Notes under the pieces: generated by a model
The model's input: only the letters and a program-made list of their open reading frames with translations
The model's database searches: none
Told to the model about the DNA's origin: nothing
Translations under genes and position numbers: made by a program
Assembly: GCA_031394355.1 (NCBI GenBank)
Contig: JANNSU010000081.1
Location: forward strand, 25,704-89,703
Source of the DNA: JAEUMY01 sp031394355
Lineage (GTDB): Bacteria > Pseudomonadota > Gammaproteobacteria > Burkholderiales > Usitatibacteraceae
DNA length: 64,000 bases
Direction: 5' to 3'
Part shown: positions 1 to 7,041 of the stretch, piece by piece
Layout of the letters: each line of letters opens with the position of its first letter
Numbering within the stretch: position 1 is the first letter of the stretch

Positions 1-896
1 TGCATCTCGAACCGTGCCCCGCGGGTATTGCGATCGCTGGTCTGACGAGTTCCGTCCGGGCTCGCCGGGCTGGCACCATTCTGTCGATACCACTGGGCCT
101 GCCCGTCCAGCCTGAGTGCGAGGCTGTCCCGCTTGAAACGGATACCGGTGCGGGCATCAAAATTCTTGAGATCGAAGTCACGTTGACCTCTGAACTGCCG
201 ATGTCGGGCATCCAGATCAGTCATCCATGAGAAAGAGCCGAGAAGGGGCATCGATGCGTCGATGCCGCCCTGGAGCTCGGTAAAGGCAGCTTTGCGCCGG
301 ATGCTGTTTCCGCTCGGATCCACACCCGGAATGCCAAACCCGCCCTGGATCGCCTGGGTGAAATTGCTGGTCGCGTTGGTGATGTTGTTGTCATGACCCA
401 CGCCGAACTGAAGATGGCCGCCCAGCCTGCGTTGCTGACCGCCAGCGCGCTCGCCTATTTCTTTCAGGAATCGTTCAATGACCTGCCTGCCGGCATCTGT
501 CGGGTTCTGCTTCAGGAGGCGCTCGAATTCCTGTTTTGCCAAATCCAGACTGCCCATGGCGAAATAGGTACGAGCGAGATCAAGGCGGGCACTGGCAAAG
601 TCCGGTTTTACTGCCAGAACGCGCTCAAATGCCACGGTGGCTCTAGGCAGGTTCCCGCTATCCAGGGCAGCCATGCCCAGCAGGTAGTCAAATTCGGGAA
701 TGCCGGCTGCGCCGGACTCGAGAGGATCCAGGAGCGCAAATGCCTGCGCAGCCTGCTTCTGTTCAATCAGCGCACGGGCCCGTGCCAATACAGCAGGATC
801 CGGCGCGGTCTGGGCAACAGTCGGCAATGCAGCCGAGAGCAGAAGGGCGGTGAGAACAAGTCCCACACACGTTGAGTTGAAGCCTTGTGCTCGCAT
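1..896 (-). CDS. TPR-containing outer-membrane beta-barrel protein (3' end cut off by window edge)
   Basis: Read on the minus strand from ATG at 896, this gives a signal peptide (Leu/Ala-rich, ending near ALPTVAQ). Next come about 150 residues of tetratricopeptide repeats; one unit contains LPRATVAFERVLAVKPDFASA. An aromatic/glycine-patterned stretch starting at HLQFGVGHDNNITNAT then runs off the window. The layout (short periplasmic TPR domain, then a barrel opening with a GxxxDNN turn) matches the family of TPR plus porin-like outer-membrane proteins, including surface-lipoprotein-assembly-modifier-like (Slam/DUF560) proteins. The substrate is unknown. It lies 82 bp downstream of nadC on the same strand and may be co-transcribed with it. 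The family assignment is tentative because most of the barrel is outside the window. Confidence 0.7.
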   Translation of the reverse strand, partial: MRAQGFNSTCVGLVLTALLLSAALPTVAQTAPDPAVLARARALIEQKQAAQAFALLDPLESGAAGIPEFDYLLGMAALDSGNLPRATVAFERVLAVKPDFASARLDLARTYFAMGSLDLAKQEFERLLKQNPTDAGRQVIERFLKEIGERAGGQQRRLGGHLQFGVGHDNNITNATSNFTQAIQGGFGIPGVDPSGNSIRRKAAFTELQGGIDASMPLLGSFSWMTDLDARHRQFRGQRDFDLKNFDARTGIRFKRDSLALRLDGQAQWYRQNGASPASPDGTRQTSDRNTRGARFEM

Positions 897-978
897 GCGT
901 CGCCCCGACTGATGGTTGGCTGCCAGGCATGTGCCCGGCAAAGGGTGATTGAAAAGACTGCAGTCTAGTTGCTTTTTA

Positions 979-1890
979 TTATGCCTGAAGGTGGAAACGC
1001 ATCGACAAGTCGGTCGCCACGATATCCTTGGTCAGGGTGCCGATGGAAATTCTCTGTACACCTGTATCTGCGTATCGGCGCACGTTTCGGAGCGTGATGC
1101 CGCCCGAGGCTTCCAGCTCTGTGCCGCGCTTGCCCTGGGTCTTTGCCATGTCAACGGCTTTCTTCATTCGCGTCGGTGTGAAGTTGTCCAGCAAAATGAG
1201 CTTGCAGTCAGCGTTGAGTGCCTCCAGAAGCTGCTCCAGTGTTTCGACTTCAATCTGGACGAACACGCCGGCGGGAGCGGTTTTGAAGGCGGCCGCAAGC
1301 GCTGCGGTGACGCCACCCGCTGCAAGAATGTGATTTTCCTTGATGAGAATGCCGTCGAAGAGACCGATGCGATGATTTTGACCGCCACCGATGGTAACCG
1401 CGTACTTGAGCGCCCGTCGCAGCCCGGGAATCGTCTTGCGGGTATCGAAGATGCGCGCCTTGGTGCCGCGCACGGCATCTGCGAATATTCGCGTACGGGT
1501 CGCAACGCCTGAAAGCGTTTGCAGGAAGTTGAGGCTGGCCCGTTCGGCGGTCAACATGGCGCGCGCCTTGCCCTGAATCTCGCAAAGCTGCGCACCGGCA
1601 GACACGCGATCGCCTTCCTTGAAGTGCCAGAAGATTTCGCAGTCCGGGTCCAGCTCGCTGTAGCAGCGTTCGAACCAGGTGGTGCCGGCCAGGACACAGT
1701 CCTGTCGTGTGATGACGTGGGCCATGGCCTGTGCCCTGGCGGGAACCAGTGCAGCGGTGAGATCGCCAGTGCCGATGTCCTCTGCCAGTGCGCGGGTCAC
1801 GTCCTCGGTGATGATGGCTTCCAGATCGTGCAGCTCGTGCTGGGCCTGGGCCGGATGGGGTGTGGGGCGGGAAGATTTGCGTGTGGCCAT
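979..1890 (-). CDS. nadC: Quinolinate phosphoribosyltransferase (nicotinate-nucleotide pyrophosphorylase, decarboxylating)
   Basis: This cytoplasmic enzyme converts quinolinate and PRPP to nicotinate mononucleotide, CO2 and pyrophosphate in de novo NAD synthesis. The 303-residue product has the family's usual length. It shows the conserved active-site blocks TRKTIPGLR and KYAVTIGGGQNHR, the LIKENH motif and the C-terminal LEASGGI...DTGVQRISIG barrel strands. ATG at 1890 (MATRKSS) is preferred over in-frame upstream starts because the extra residues look non-coding and would run into the divergent clpB promoter. The partner gene nadB lies about 40 kb away at 40979-42592. Codons near residue 135 carry one GCGAATATTCGC palindrome, read as RIFA. 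Confidence 0.95.
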   Translation of the reverse strand: MATRKSSRPTPHPAQAQHELHDLEAIITEDVTRALAEDIGTGDLTAALVPARAQAMAHVITRQDCVLAGTTWFERCYSELDPDCEIFWHFKEGDRVSAGAQLCEIQGKARAMLTAERASLNFLQTLSGVATRTRIFADAVRGTKARIFDTRKTIPGLRRALKYAVTIGGGQNHRIGLFDGILIKENHILAAGGVTAALAAAFKTAPAGVFVQIEVETLEQLLEALNADCKLILLDNFTPTRMKKAVDMAKTQGKRGTELEASGGITLRNVRRYADTGVQRISIGTLTKDIVATDLSMRFHLQA

Positions 1891-1900
1891 GATAAAGACC

Positions 1901-1928
1901 CTTGAAATGGGAGGGATATGCCTTATCT
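1901..1928 (+). promoter_or_regulatory. Sigma-32 (heat-shock) promoter of clpB
   Basis: CTTGAAA at 1901-1907 is a perfect match to the sigma-32 -35 element. After a 13-bp spacer, CCTTATCT at 1921-1928 matches 6 of 7 defined bases or close to it in the CCCCATNT -10 element. The clpB start lies 37 bp downstream. The fit to a known heat-shock gene makes this a strong call. Confidence 0.75.
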
Positions 1929-1964
1929 CTAAAACAACCACATGTTCAGGCAGGGGGCAGCGCA

Positions 1965-4568
1965 ATGCGTTTCGACAAGTTTACTACCCGTTTCCAGGAA
2001 GCCATTGCGGAAGCGCAAAGTATGGCGCTGGCAAATGACAATGGCTTCATCGAGCCGGTACATCTTTTGGCAGCACTTCTCGGCCAGGATGACGGCGGCG
2101 CGGGCTCGTTGCTGGCCAAGGCCGGCGTGGCCGTACCGAAGCTGAAGGAGTCCGTGGCACAAGCCCTGGGCAAGCTCGCCAAGGTTGAAGGTCAGGGCGG
2201 CGAGATTTCCATTTCACGCGAGCTGGGCAGCCTGCTCAATCTCGCTGACAAGGAGGCCAGCAAGCGGGGCGACCAGTTCATTGCGTCGGAACTCTTCCTG
2301 CTGGTTGCGTGTGACGACAAGGGCGAAGCAGGCCGACTCCTGAAGGCGGCGGGTGCCAGCAAGAAGTCCATCGACGACGCCATCAAGGCCATCCGTGGCG
2401 GGGAGGGCGTGTCCTCACAGGAGGCCGAAGGCCAGCGCGACTCGCTCAACAAATACACCATCGACATGACCGAGCTGGCGCGCAAGGGCAAGCTCGACCC
2501 GGTCATCGGCCGCGACGACGAGATCCGCCGCACCATCCAGGTGCTGCAGCGTCGAACCAAGAACAACCCCGTCCTCATCGGCGAGCCTGGCGTGGGCAAG
2601 ACCGCCATCGTGGAAGGGCTGGCGCAGCGCATAGTGAACGGCGAGGTGCCGGAGACGCTCAAGAACAAGCGTGTCTTGTCGCTCGACATGGCAGCCCTGT
2701 TGGCAGGTGCCAAATACCGTGGCGAATTCGAGGAGCGCTTGAAGGCCGTGTTGAAGGACCTGGCCAAAGACGAGGGCCAGACCATCGTCTTCATCGACGA
2801 GCTGCACACCATGGTGGGCGCAGGCAAGGCCGAAGGCGCCATGGACGCGGGCAACATGCTGAAGCCTGCGCTGGCGCGGGGTGAACTGCATTGCGTGGGC
2901 GCCACCACGCTGGACGAATATCGCAAGTACGTGGAAAAAGATGCCGCACTGGAGCGCCGTTTCCAGAAGGTGCTGGTCGGTGAACCCTCGGTCGAAGACA
3001 CCATCGCCATCTTGCGCGGGCTGCAGGAGAAGTACGAATTGCACCACGGTGTCGACATCACTGATCCGGCCATTGTGGCCGCAGCGGAACTCTCGCACCG
3101 TTACATCACCGACCGCTTCCTGCCGGACAAGGCCATCGACTTGATCGACGAGGCCGCTTCGCGCATCCGGATGGAAATCGACTCCAAGCCGGAGGCCATG
3201 GACAAGCTCGACCGCCGCCTGATCCAGCTGAAGATCGAGCGCGAGGCCGTACGCCGGGAGAAGGACGAAGGCAGCAAGAAGCGCTTTTCGCTCATCGAGG
3301 ACGAAATCCGCAAGCTGGAGAAAGAGTATTCGGACCTCGACGAGGTGTGGAAAGCCGAGAAGGCGCGTGTGCAGGGCTCGCAGCACATCAAGGAAGAGAT
3401 CGACAAGATCAAGGCGCAGATGGTGGATCTGCAACGGAAGGGCCAGTTCGACAAGCTGGCCGAGCTGCAGTACGGCAAGCTGCCGCCGCTGGAAGCCCAG
3501 CTGAAGGCGGCTGAAGTGTCAGCCAGCGCCGCGCATCAGCAAAACACCTTGCTGCGCACGCAAGTCGGTGCCGAAGAAATCGCCGAGGTCGTCTCACGCG
3601 CCACGGGCATCCCGGTCTCCAAGATGATGCAGGGCGAGCGCGAAAAGCTCATCAACATGGAGGATCGCCTGCACAAGCGCGTTGTGGGCCAGGACGAAGC
3701 GGTGCGTCTGGTGTCGGACGCCATCCGGCGTTCACGCGCTGGCCTCGCCGATCCCAACCGCCCGTATGGTTCGTTCCTGTTCCTCGGCCCAACAGGTGTC
3801 GGCAAGACCGAGCTCACCAAGGCGCTGGCCGAGTTTCTGTTCGACGCAGAAGATCATCTCATCCGCATCGACATGAGCGAATTCATGGAGAAGCACTCCG
3901 TGTCGCGCCTCATTGGTGCGCCGCCCGGGTATGTGGGCTATGACGAAGGGGGTGCGCTGACTGAAGCCGTGCGCCGCAAGCCGTATGCCGTGATCCTGTT
4001 CGACGAAGTCGAGAAGGCGCACCCGGATGTGTTCAATGTCCTGCTCCAGGTTTTGGATGATGGCCGCATGACCGACGGGCAGGGTCGAACCGTGGACTTC
4101 AAGAATACGGTCGTCGTGATGACGTCCAACCTGGGCTCGCAAATGATCCAGTCCATGGCTGACCAGGACTACCAAGTCGTGAAGCTGGCCGTGATGGGCG
4201 AGGTGAAGACCCATTTCCGGCCCGAGTTCGTCAATCGCATTGACGAGATCGTGGTGTTTCATCCGCTGGACGATGCGAATATTCGCAGTATCGCGGGCAT
4301 CCAGGTACAGCGGCTGGCAAAGCGGCTGGCGGCCATCGATATGGGTTTCAAGGTCGAAGAGAGTGCCTTGTCGGAGATTGCCCGAGCTGGCTTTGATCCG
4401 GTCTATGGTGCCCGACCGCTGAAGCGCGCCATTCAGCAGCAGATCGAAAACCCGCTGTCCAAGCAGATTCTGGACGGGAGCTTCGTGCCGAAGGACACCA
4501 TCGTGGTCAAGGCGGTCGGCGGGGTGATGAGTTTCAGCGCCAAGCAAACGGCGAAGAAAGCGGCTTGA
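1965..4568 (+). CDS. clpB: ATP-dependent disaggregase ClpB
   Basis: This Hsp104/ClpB-family AAA+ unfoldase works with DnaK to rescue aggregated proteins. The 867 residues show the Clp N-domain (about 1-145), NBD1 with Walker A GEPGVGKT near 206 and Walker B IVFIDELHT, and a Glu/Lys-rich coiled-coil M domain (about 400-525). NBD2 follows with Walker A GPTGVGKT at about 610, Walker B ILFDEVEKAH and sensor RPEFVNRIDE, then the D2 small domain. ATG at 1965 (MRFDKFTTRF) matches the family start; in-frame upstream starts overlap the promoter. A sigma-32 promoter sits directly upstream. One palindrome at 4275-4286 encodes DANIRSI at a position that is variable in the family. Confidence 0.97.
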   Translation: MRFDKFTTRFQEAIAEAQSMALANDNGFIEPVHLLAALLGQDDGGAGSLLAKAGVAVPKLKESVAQALGKLAKVEGQGGEISISRELGSLLNLADKEASKRGDQFIASELFLLVACDDKGEAGRLLKAAGASKKSIDDAIKAIRGGEGVSSQEAEGQRDSLNKYTIDMTELARKGKLDPVIGRDDEIRRTIQVLQRRTKNNPVLIGEPGVGKTAIVEGLAQRIVNGEVPETLKNKRVLSLDMAALLAGAKYRGEFEERLKAVLKDLAKDEGQTIVFIDELHTMVGAGKAEGAMDAGNMLKPALARGELHCVGATTLDEYRKYVEKDAALERRFQKVLVGEPSVEDTIAILRGLQEKYELHHGVDITDPAIVAAAELSHRYITDRFLPDKAIDLIDEAASRIRMEIDSKPEAMDKLDRRLIQLKIEREAVRREKDEGSKKRFSLIEDEIRKLEKEYSDLDEVWKAEKARVQGSQHIKEEIDKIKAQMVDLQRKGQFDKLAELQYGKLPPLEAQLKAAEVSASAAHQQNTLLRTQVGAEEIAEVVSRATGIPVSKMMQGEREKLINMEDRLHKRVVGQDEAVRLVSDAIRRSRAGLADPNRPYGSFLFLGPTGVGKTELTKALAEFLFDAEDHLIRIDMSEFMEKHSVSRLIGAPPGYVGYDEGGALTEAVRRKPYAVILFDEVEKAHPDVFNVLLQVLDDGRMTDGQGRTVDFKNTVVVMTSNLGSQMIQSMADQDYQVVKLAVMGEVKTHFRPEFVNRIDEIVVFHPLDDANIRSIAGIQVQRLAKRLAAIDMGFKVEESALSEIARAGFDPVYGARPLKRAIQQQIENPLSKQILDGSFVPKDTIVVKAVGGVMSFSAKQTAKKAA

Positions 4569-4583
4569 TCAACGCCTTGCCTG

Positions 4584-4613
4584 CGGTGCATTGCGAATAT
4601 TCGCAATGCACCG
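4584..4613. repeat. 30-bp perfect palindrome centred on GCGAATATTCGC
   Basis: The arms are perfectly self-complementary from 4584 to 4613, with the dispersed 12-mer at 4593-4604 in the middle. It lies between the convergent ends of clpB and rarD. There is no loop and no T-run, so it does not look like an ordinary intrinsic terminator, though RNA from either strand could fold there. Confidence 0.9.
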
Positions 4614-4629
4614 TGGTCGATTCTGCGAA

Positions 4630-5520
4630 TCAGTTTTCGGCCGGCGTCGACCGATGACTCCAGATTGATTCCAGGGTGTACACCGCCAACGCCACCCAGA
4701 TGATCACAAAGCCGATCAGCCGGCCCCCGGTCATGCGCTCGTTGTAGAGCAGGGTGCCGGCGGCAAACTGGAGGCTGGGCGCGATGTACTGCAGGAACCC
4801 CAGGTTGGCCATCGATATGCGTCGTACGCCGGCAGCGAACAGCAGCAACGGTATGGCCGTGATCGGCCCGGATGCAATCAGCAACAGGGTCATCGAGGTT
4901 GAGCTGGTGGCAAGCGCACTGGGCTGCTGTGATGCCAGCCACGTTAACCATCCCAGCGCCAGCGGCAGCAGGATGACTGTTTCCAGTGTGAGCCCCTCCA
5001 GCGCGCCCAGCGGTGCAATCTTGCGCATCAGGCCGTACAGCCCAAACGAGGCTGCCAGTGAAAGCCCGATCCAGGGCAGGGTGCCTGCATCCCAAGTGAG
5101 CCACAGCACGCCAAATGATGCGACGGCCACTGCCGCCCACTGCAGCGACCGCAGGCGCTCCTTCAGCCACCATTGGCCCAGCAAGATGCTGAGCAACGGC
5201 GTGATGAAGTAGCCCAGGCTTGCATCGACCACATGGTCGTTGTTTACCGCCCAAATGTAGATCAGCCAATTGACCGACAACAGTATGGCGCTGCCGGCGA
5301 AGATGCCAAGTACCCGCTTTGATGCGAGTGCAGGCCGGATCCAGTCAAAGCGGCGCAGGAAGATGAGTACCGCCACGAGGAACACCACGCTCCAACTGAT
5401 GCGGTGCGCGAGAATCTCGTCGGCAGAAATAGTGGCCAACTGCTTGAAATAAATGGGAAATGCACCCCAAAGGGTGTAGGCAGCGGCGGCCAGATAGAGG
5501 CCCTTGCGGGACGAAGGCAT
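4630..5520 (-). CDS. rarD: EamA-family permease RarD
   Basis: The 296-residue inner-membrane protein has about ten hydrophobic segments in two EamA/DMT repeats. It opens with the typical RarD start GLYLAAAAYTLWGAFPIYFKQL and contains AHRISWSVVFL and TLLYNERMT. RarD proteins are drug/metabolite-transporter superfamily members named for chloramphenicol sensitivity in Pseudomonas; their physiological substrate is not established. The gene is convergent with clpB. Its upstream region holds a 15-bp tandem repeat (5571-5630). Confidence 0.9.
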   Translation of the reverse strand: MPSSRKGLYLAAAAYTLWGAFPIYFKQLATISADEILAHRISWSVVFLVAVLIFLRRFDWIRPALASKRVLGIFAGSAILLSVNWLIYIWAVNNDHVVDASLGYFITPLLSILLGQWWLKERLRSLQWAAVAVASFGVLWLTWDAGTLPWIGLSLAASFGLYGLMRKIAPLGALEGLTLETVILLPLALGWLTWLASQQPSALATSSTSMTLLLIASGPITAIPLLLFAAGVRRISMANLGFLQYIAPSLQFAAGTLLYNERMTGGRLIGFVIIWVALAVYTLESIWSHRSTPAEN

Positions 5521-5570
5521 GGTGCAGGTGGTCCGGGCAGGACTGACAGGGAGGATTCGAGGAGAACGCG

Positions 5571-5630
5571 AACTATACGCGTGGCAACTATACGCGTGCC
5601 AACCATACGCGTGCCGACCATACGCGTGCC
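5571..5630. repeat. Four tandem copies of a 15-bp unit
   Basis: Four consecutive units (5571-5585, 5586-5600, 5601-5615, 5616-5630) follow the pattern RACYATACGCGTGSC with one to three differences, each containing ACGCGT. The array lies 50 bp upstream of the rarD start and 50 bp downstream of the CheB-like stop, so it could sit in the rarD promoter region. Confidence 0.9.
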
Positions 5631-5681
5631 CCCTGCAAGCTGAACCAGACCCCTTGCCGGGTCAGGCGAGAGCGCTGCGAC

Positions 5682-6752
5682 TCACCATTCAAAGTCCTGC
5701 AGCAACACAGAGTTCAAATGATCAAACAGCGTATCGGCAATGCGATCCACTGGGACTACTTCCTCTGCCGCACCTGTTGTCGCTGCCGCTCTCGGCATGG
5801 CGCTCACGATACTGGTGTCCTCGTCCTGCGCCAGCGTGAAGGCACCTGCCTTGCGCATCGCCAGCAGTCCTGCGGCACCGTCATTGCCCCAGCCGGAGAG
5901 CACAATGCCCACCGCATGGGCACCGAGTGCCGCAGCTGAATGGAACAGCAGGTCTGCAGACGGGCGATGATCATTGACAGGCGGGCCATCGCTCAATTGC
6001 ACAAATAGGCCACGGCCCTTCTGATGCTGGATGCTGATATGGCGCGCCCCCGGTGCCAGGTAGCAGTGTCCCGCCAGCAACGGTTCACCGTGCTCTGCCT
6101 CCTTGACTTTGACCTGACAGGCTGCGCCCATCTTCCGCGCCAGGATCGCAGCGAAGGATGCCGGCACATCCAGCGCAATCACGACAGGCGGAAATGCCGC
6201 GGGCAGTCTGGGCAGGATCGCTTTCAGTGCATCTGCACCGCCCGTGGCGCCGCCGATGCAGATACAAGCCTGATCAACCTTGTCCGCCTGAGCCAGCATG
6301 GGCAGCACGGCGACTGCCTCCTCCATCTCCACCGTGTCCGGTGAACGCAGCTTGTCCCGGGCGGAATGCGCGGCGCGTATCTTTTCCCCGATGATCCGCC
6401 CGTAGTCGATGCCGCCGCTGCTTTGCTGTGTCGGCTTGGGGATGAAATCGACCGCGCCCATGTCGATTGCTCGGAACGCGATATCGGACCCATCCTGCGT
6501 ATAGGAGGACAGCATCACGACTGGCATGGGTTTGACTGCCATGAGTCGCTTCAGAAAGGACAGCCCGTTCATGTTGGGCATTTCGATGTCGAGCGTGAGC
6601 ACATCTGGCTTCAAGTTCGCGATCATGTCCCGCGCCACAATCGGGTCAGGGGCCTCACCCACGACCATCATGTCCGGCTGCTCATTGATATAGGCGGCGA
6701 TGATGCCCCGGATCAGGGCGGAATCGTCGACGATGAGAACGCGAATTTTCAT
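5682..6752 (-). CDS. CheB-like response regulator with degenerate methylesterase domain
   Basis: The 356 residues comprise a receiver domain (acidic D9/D10, phospho-acceptor D55 in LTLDIEMP, K106) and a CheB C-terminal domain (about 160-350). Aligned with the intact CheB at 9831-10880, which shares almost the same numbering, the catalytic Ser of IGASTGG is Ala169 (IGGATGG) and the catalytic His of VQHMP is Asp195 (ALDVP). The third residue, Asp292 in GWGNDGA, remains. Glutamate methylesterase and deamidase activity is therefore unlikely, and the protein may act as a phospho-switch or binding partner. ATG at 6752 (MKIRVLIVDDSA) is chosen because it starts the receiver fold; upstream in-frame codons look non-coding. 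No cheR, cheA or receptor gene is nearby. Confidence 0.88.
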   Translation of the reverse strand: MKIRVLIVDDSALIRGIIAAYINEQPDMMVVGEAPDPIVARDMIANLKPDVLTLDIEMPNMNGLSFLKRLMAVKPMPVVMLSSYTQDGSDIAFRAIDMGAVDFIPKPTQQSSGGIDYGRIIGEKIRAAHSARDKLRSPDTVEMEEAVAVLPMLAQADKVDQACICIGGATGGADALKAILPRLPAAFPPVVIALDVPASFAAILARKMGAACQVKVKEAEHGEPLLAGHCYLAPGARHISIQHQKGRGLFVQLSDGPPVNDHRPSADLLFHSAAALGAHAVGIVLSGWGNDGAAGLLAMRKAGAFTLAQDEDTSIVSAMPRAAATTGAAEEVVPVDRIADTLFDHLNSVLLQDFEW

Positions 6753-7041
6753 ACCTTGAGAGCGTGCGCCGTGTTGGCGAGAAAATGGCCTTGGGTTGAA
6801 CGTGAGTATGACAATGTGGTTACGGGCCGCAAAGGGATACGGATACCCGCACCAACCTCCACGCGTCGAGGTGCGATTGTGCCTTGATTGCTGATGACGT
6901 GTGTTGACGCGTGATGCTTTCGGGGCCAGCCCGGATCGTGAAAGGCGATTGACCTCTCCGGCCGAGCGGCACAGAATGGCTGAAAAATAGTGCGAGCTGG
7001 CGCATTGCATTGGCCAGATTCCTGTTCACTTCAATTTCGTC

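Noticed and set aside
393..1512. Plus-strand open frames opposite the TPR-barrel gene and nadC
   Set aside because: They are reverse-strand shadows of genes with signal peptide, TPR and enzyme motifs.
2415..3434. Long minus-strand open frames inside clpB
   Set aside because: They are high-GC shadow frames of a fully conserved ClpB.
4433..5269. Alternative minus-strand frame overlapping clpB and rarD
   Set aside because: It overlaps the conserved ends of two well-supported genes and shows no domain.
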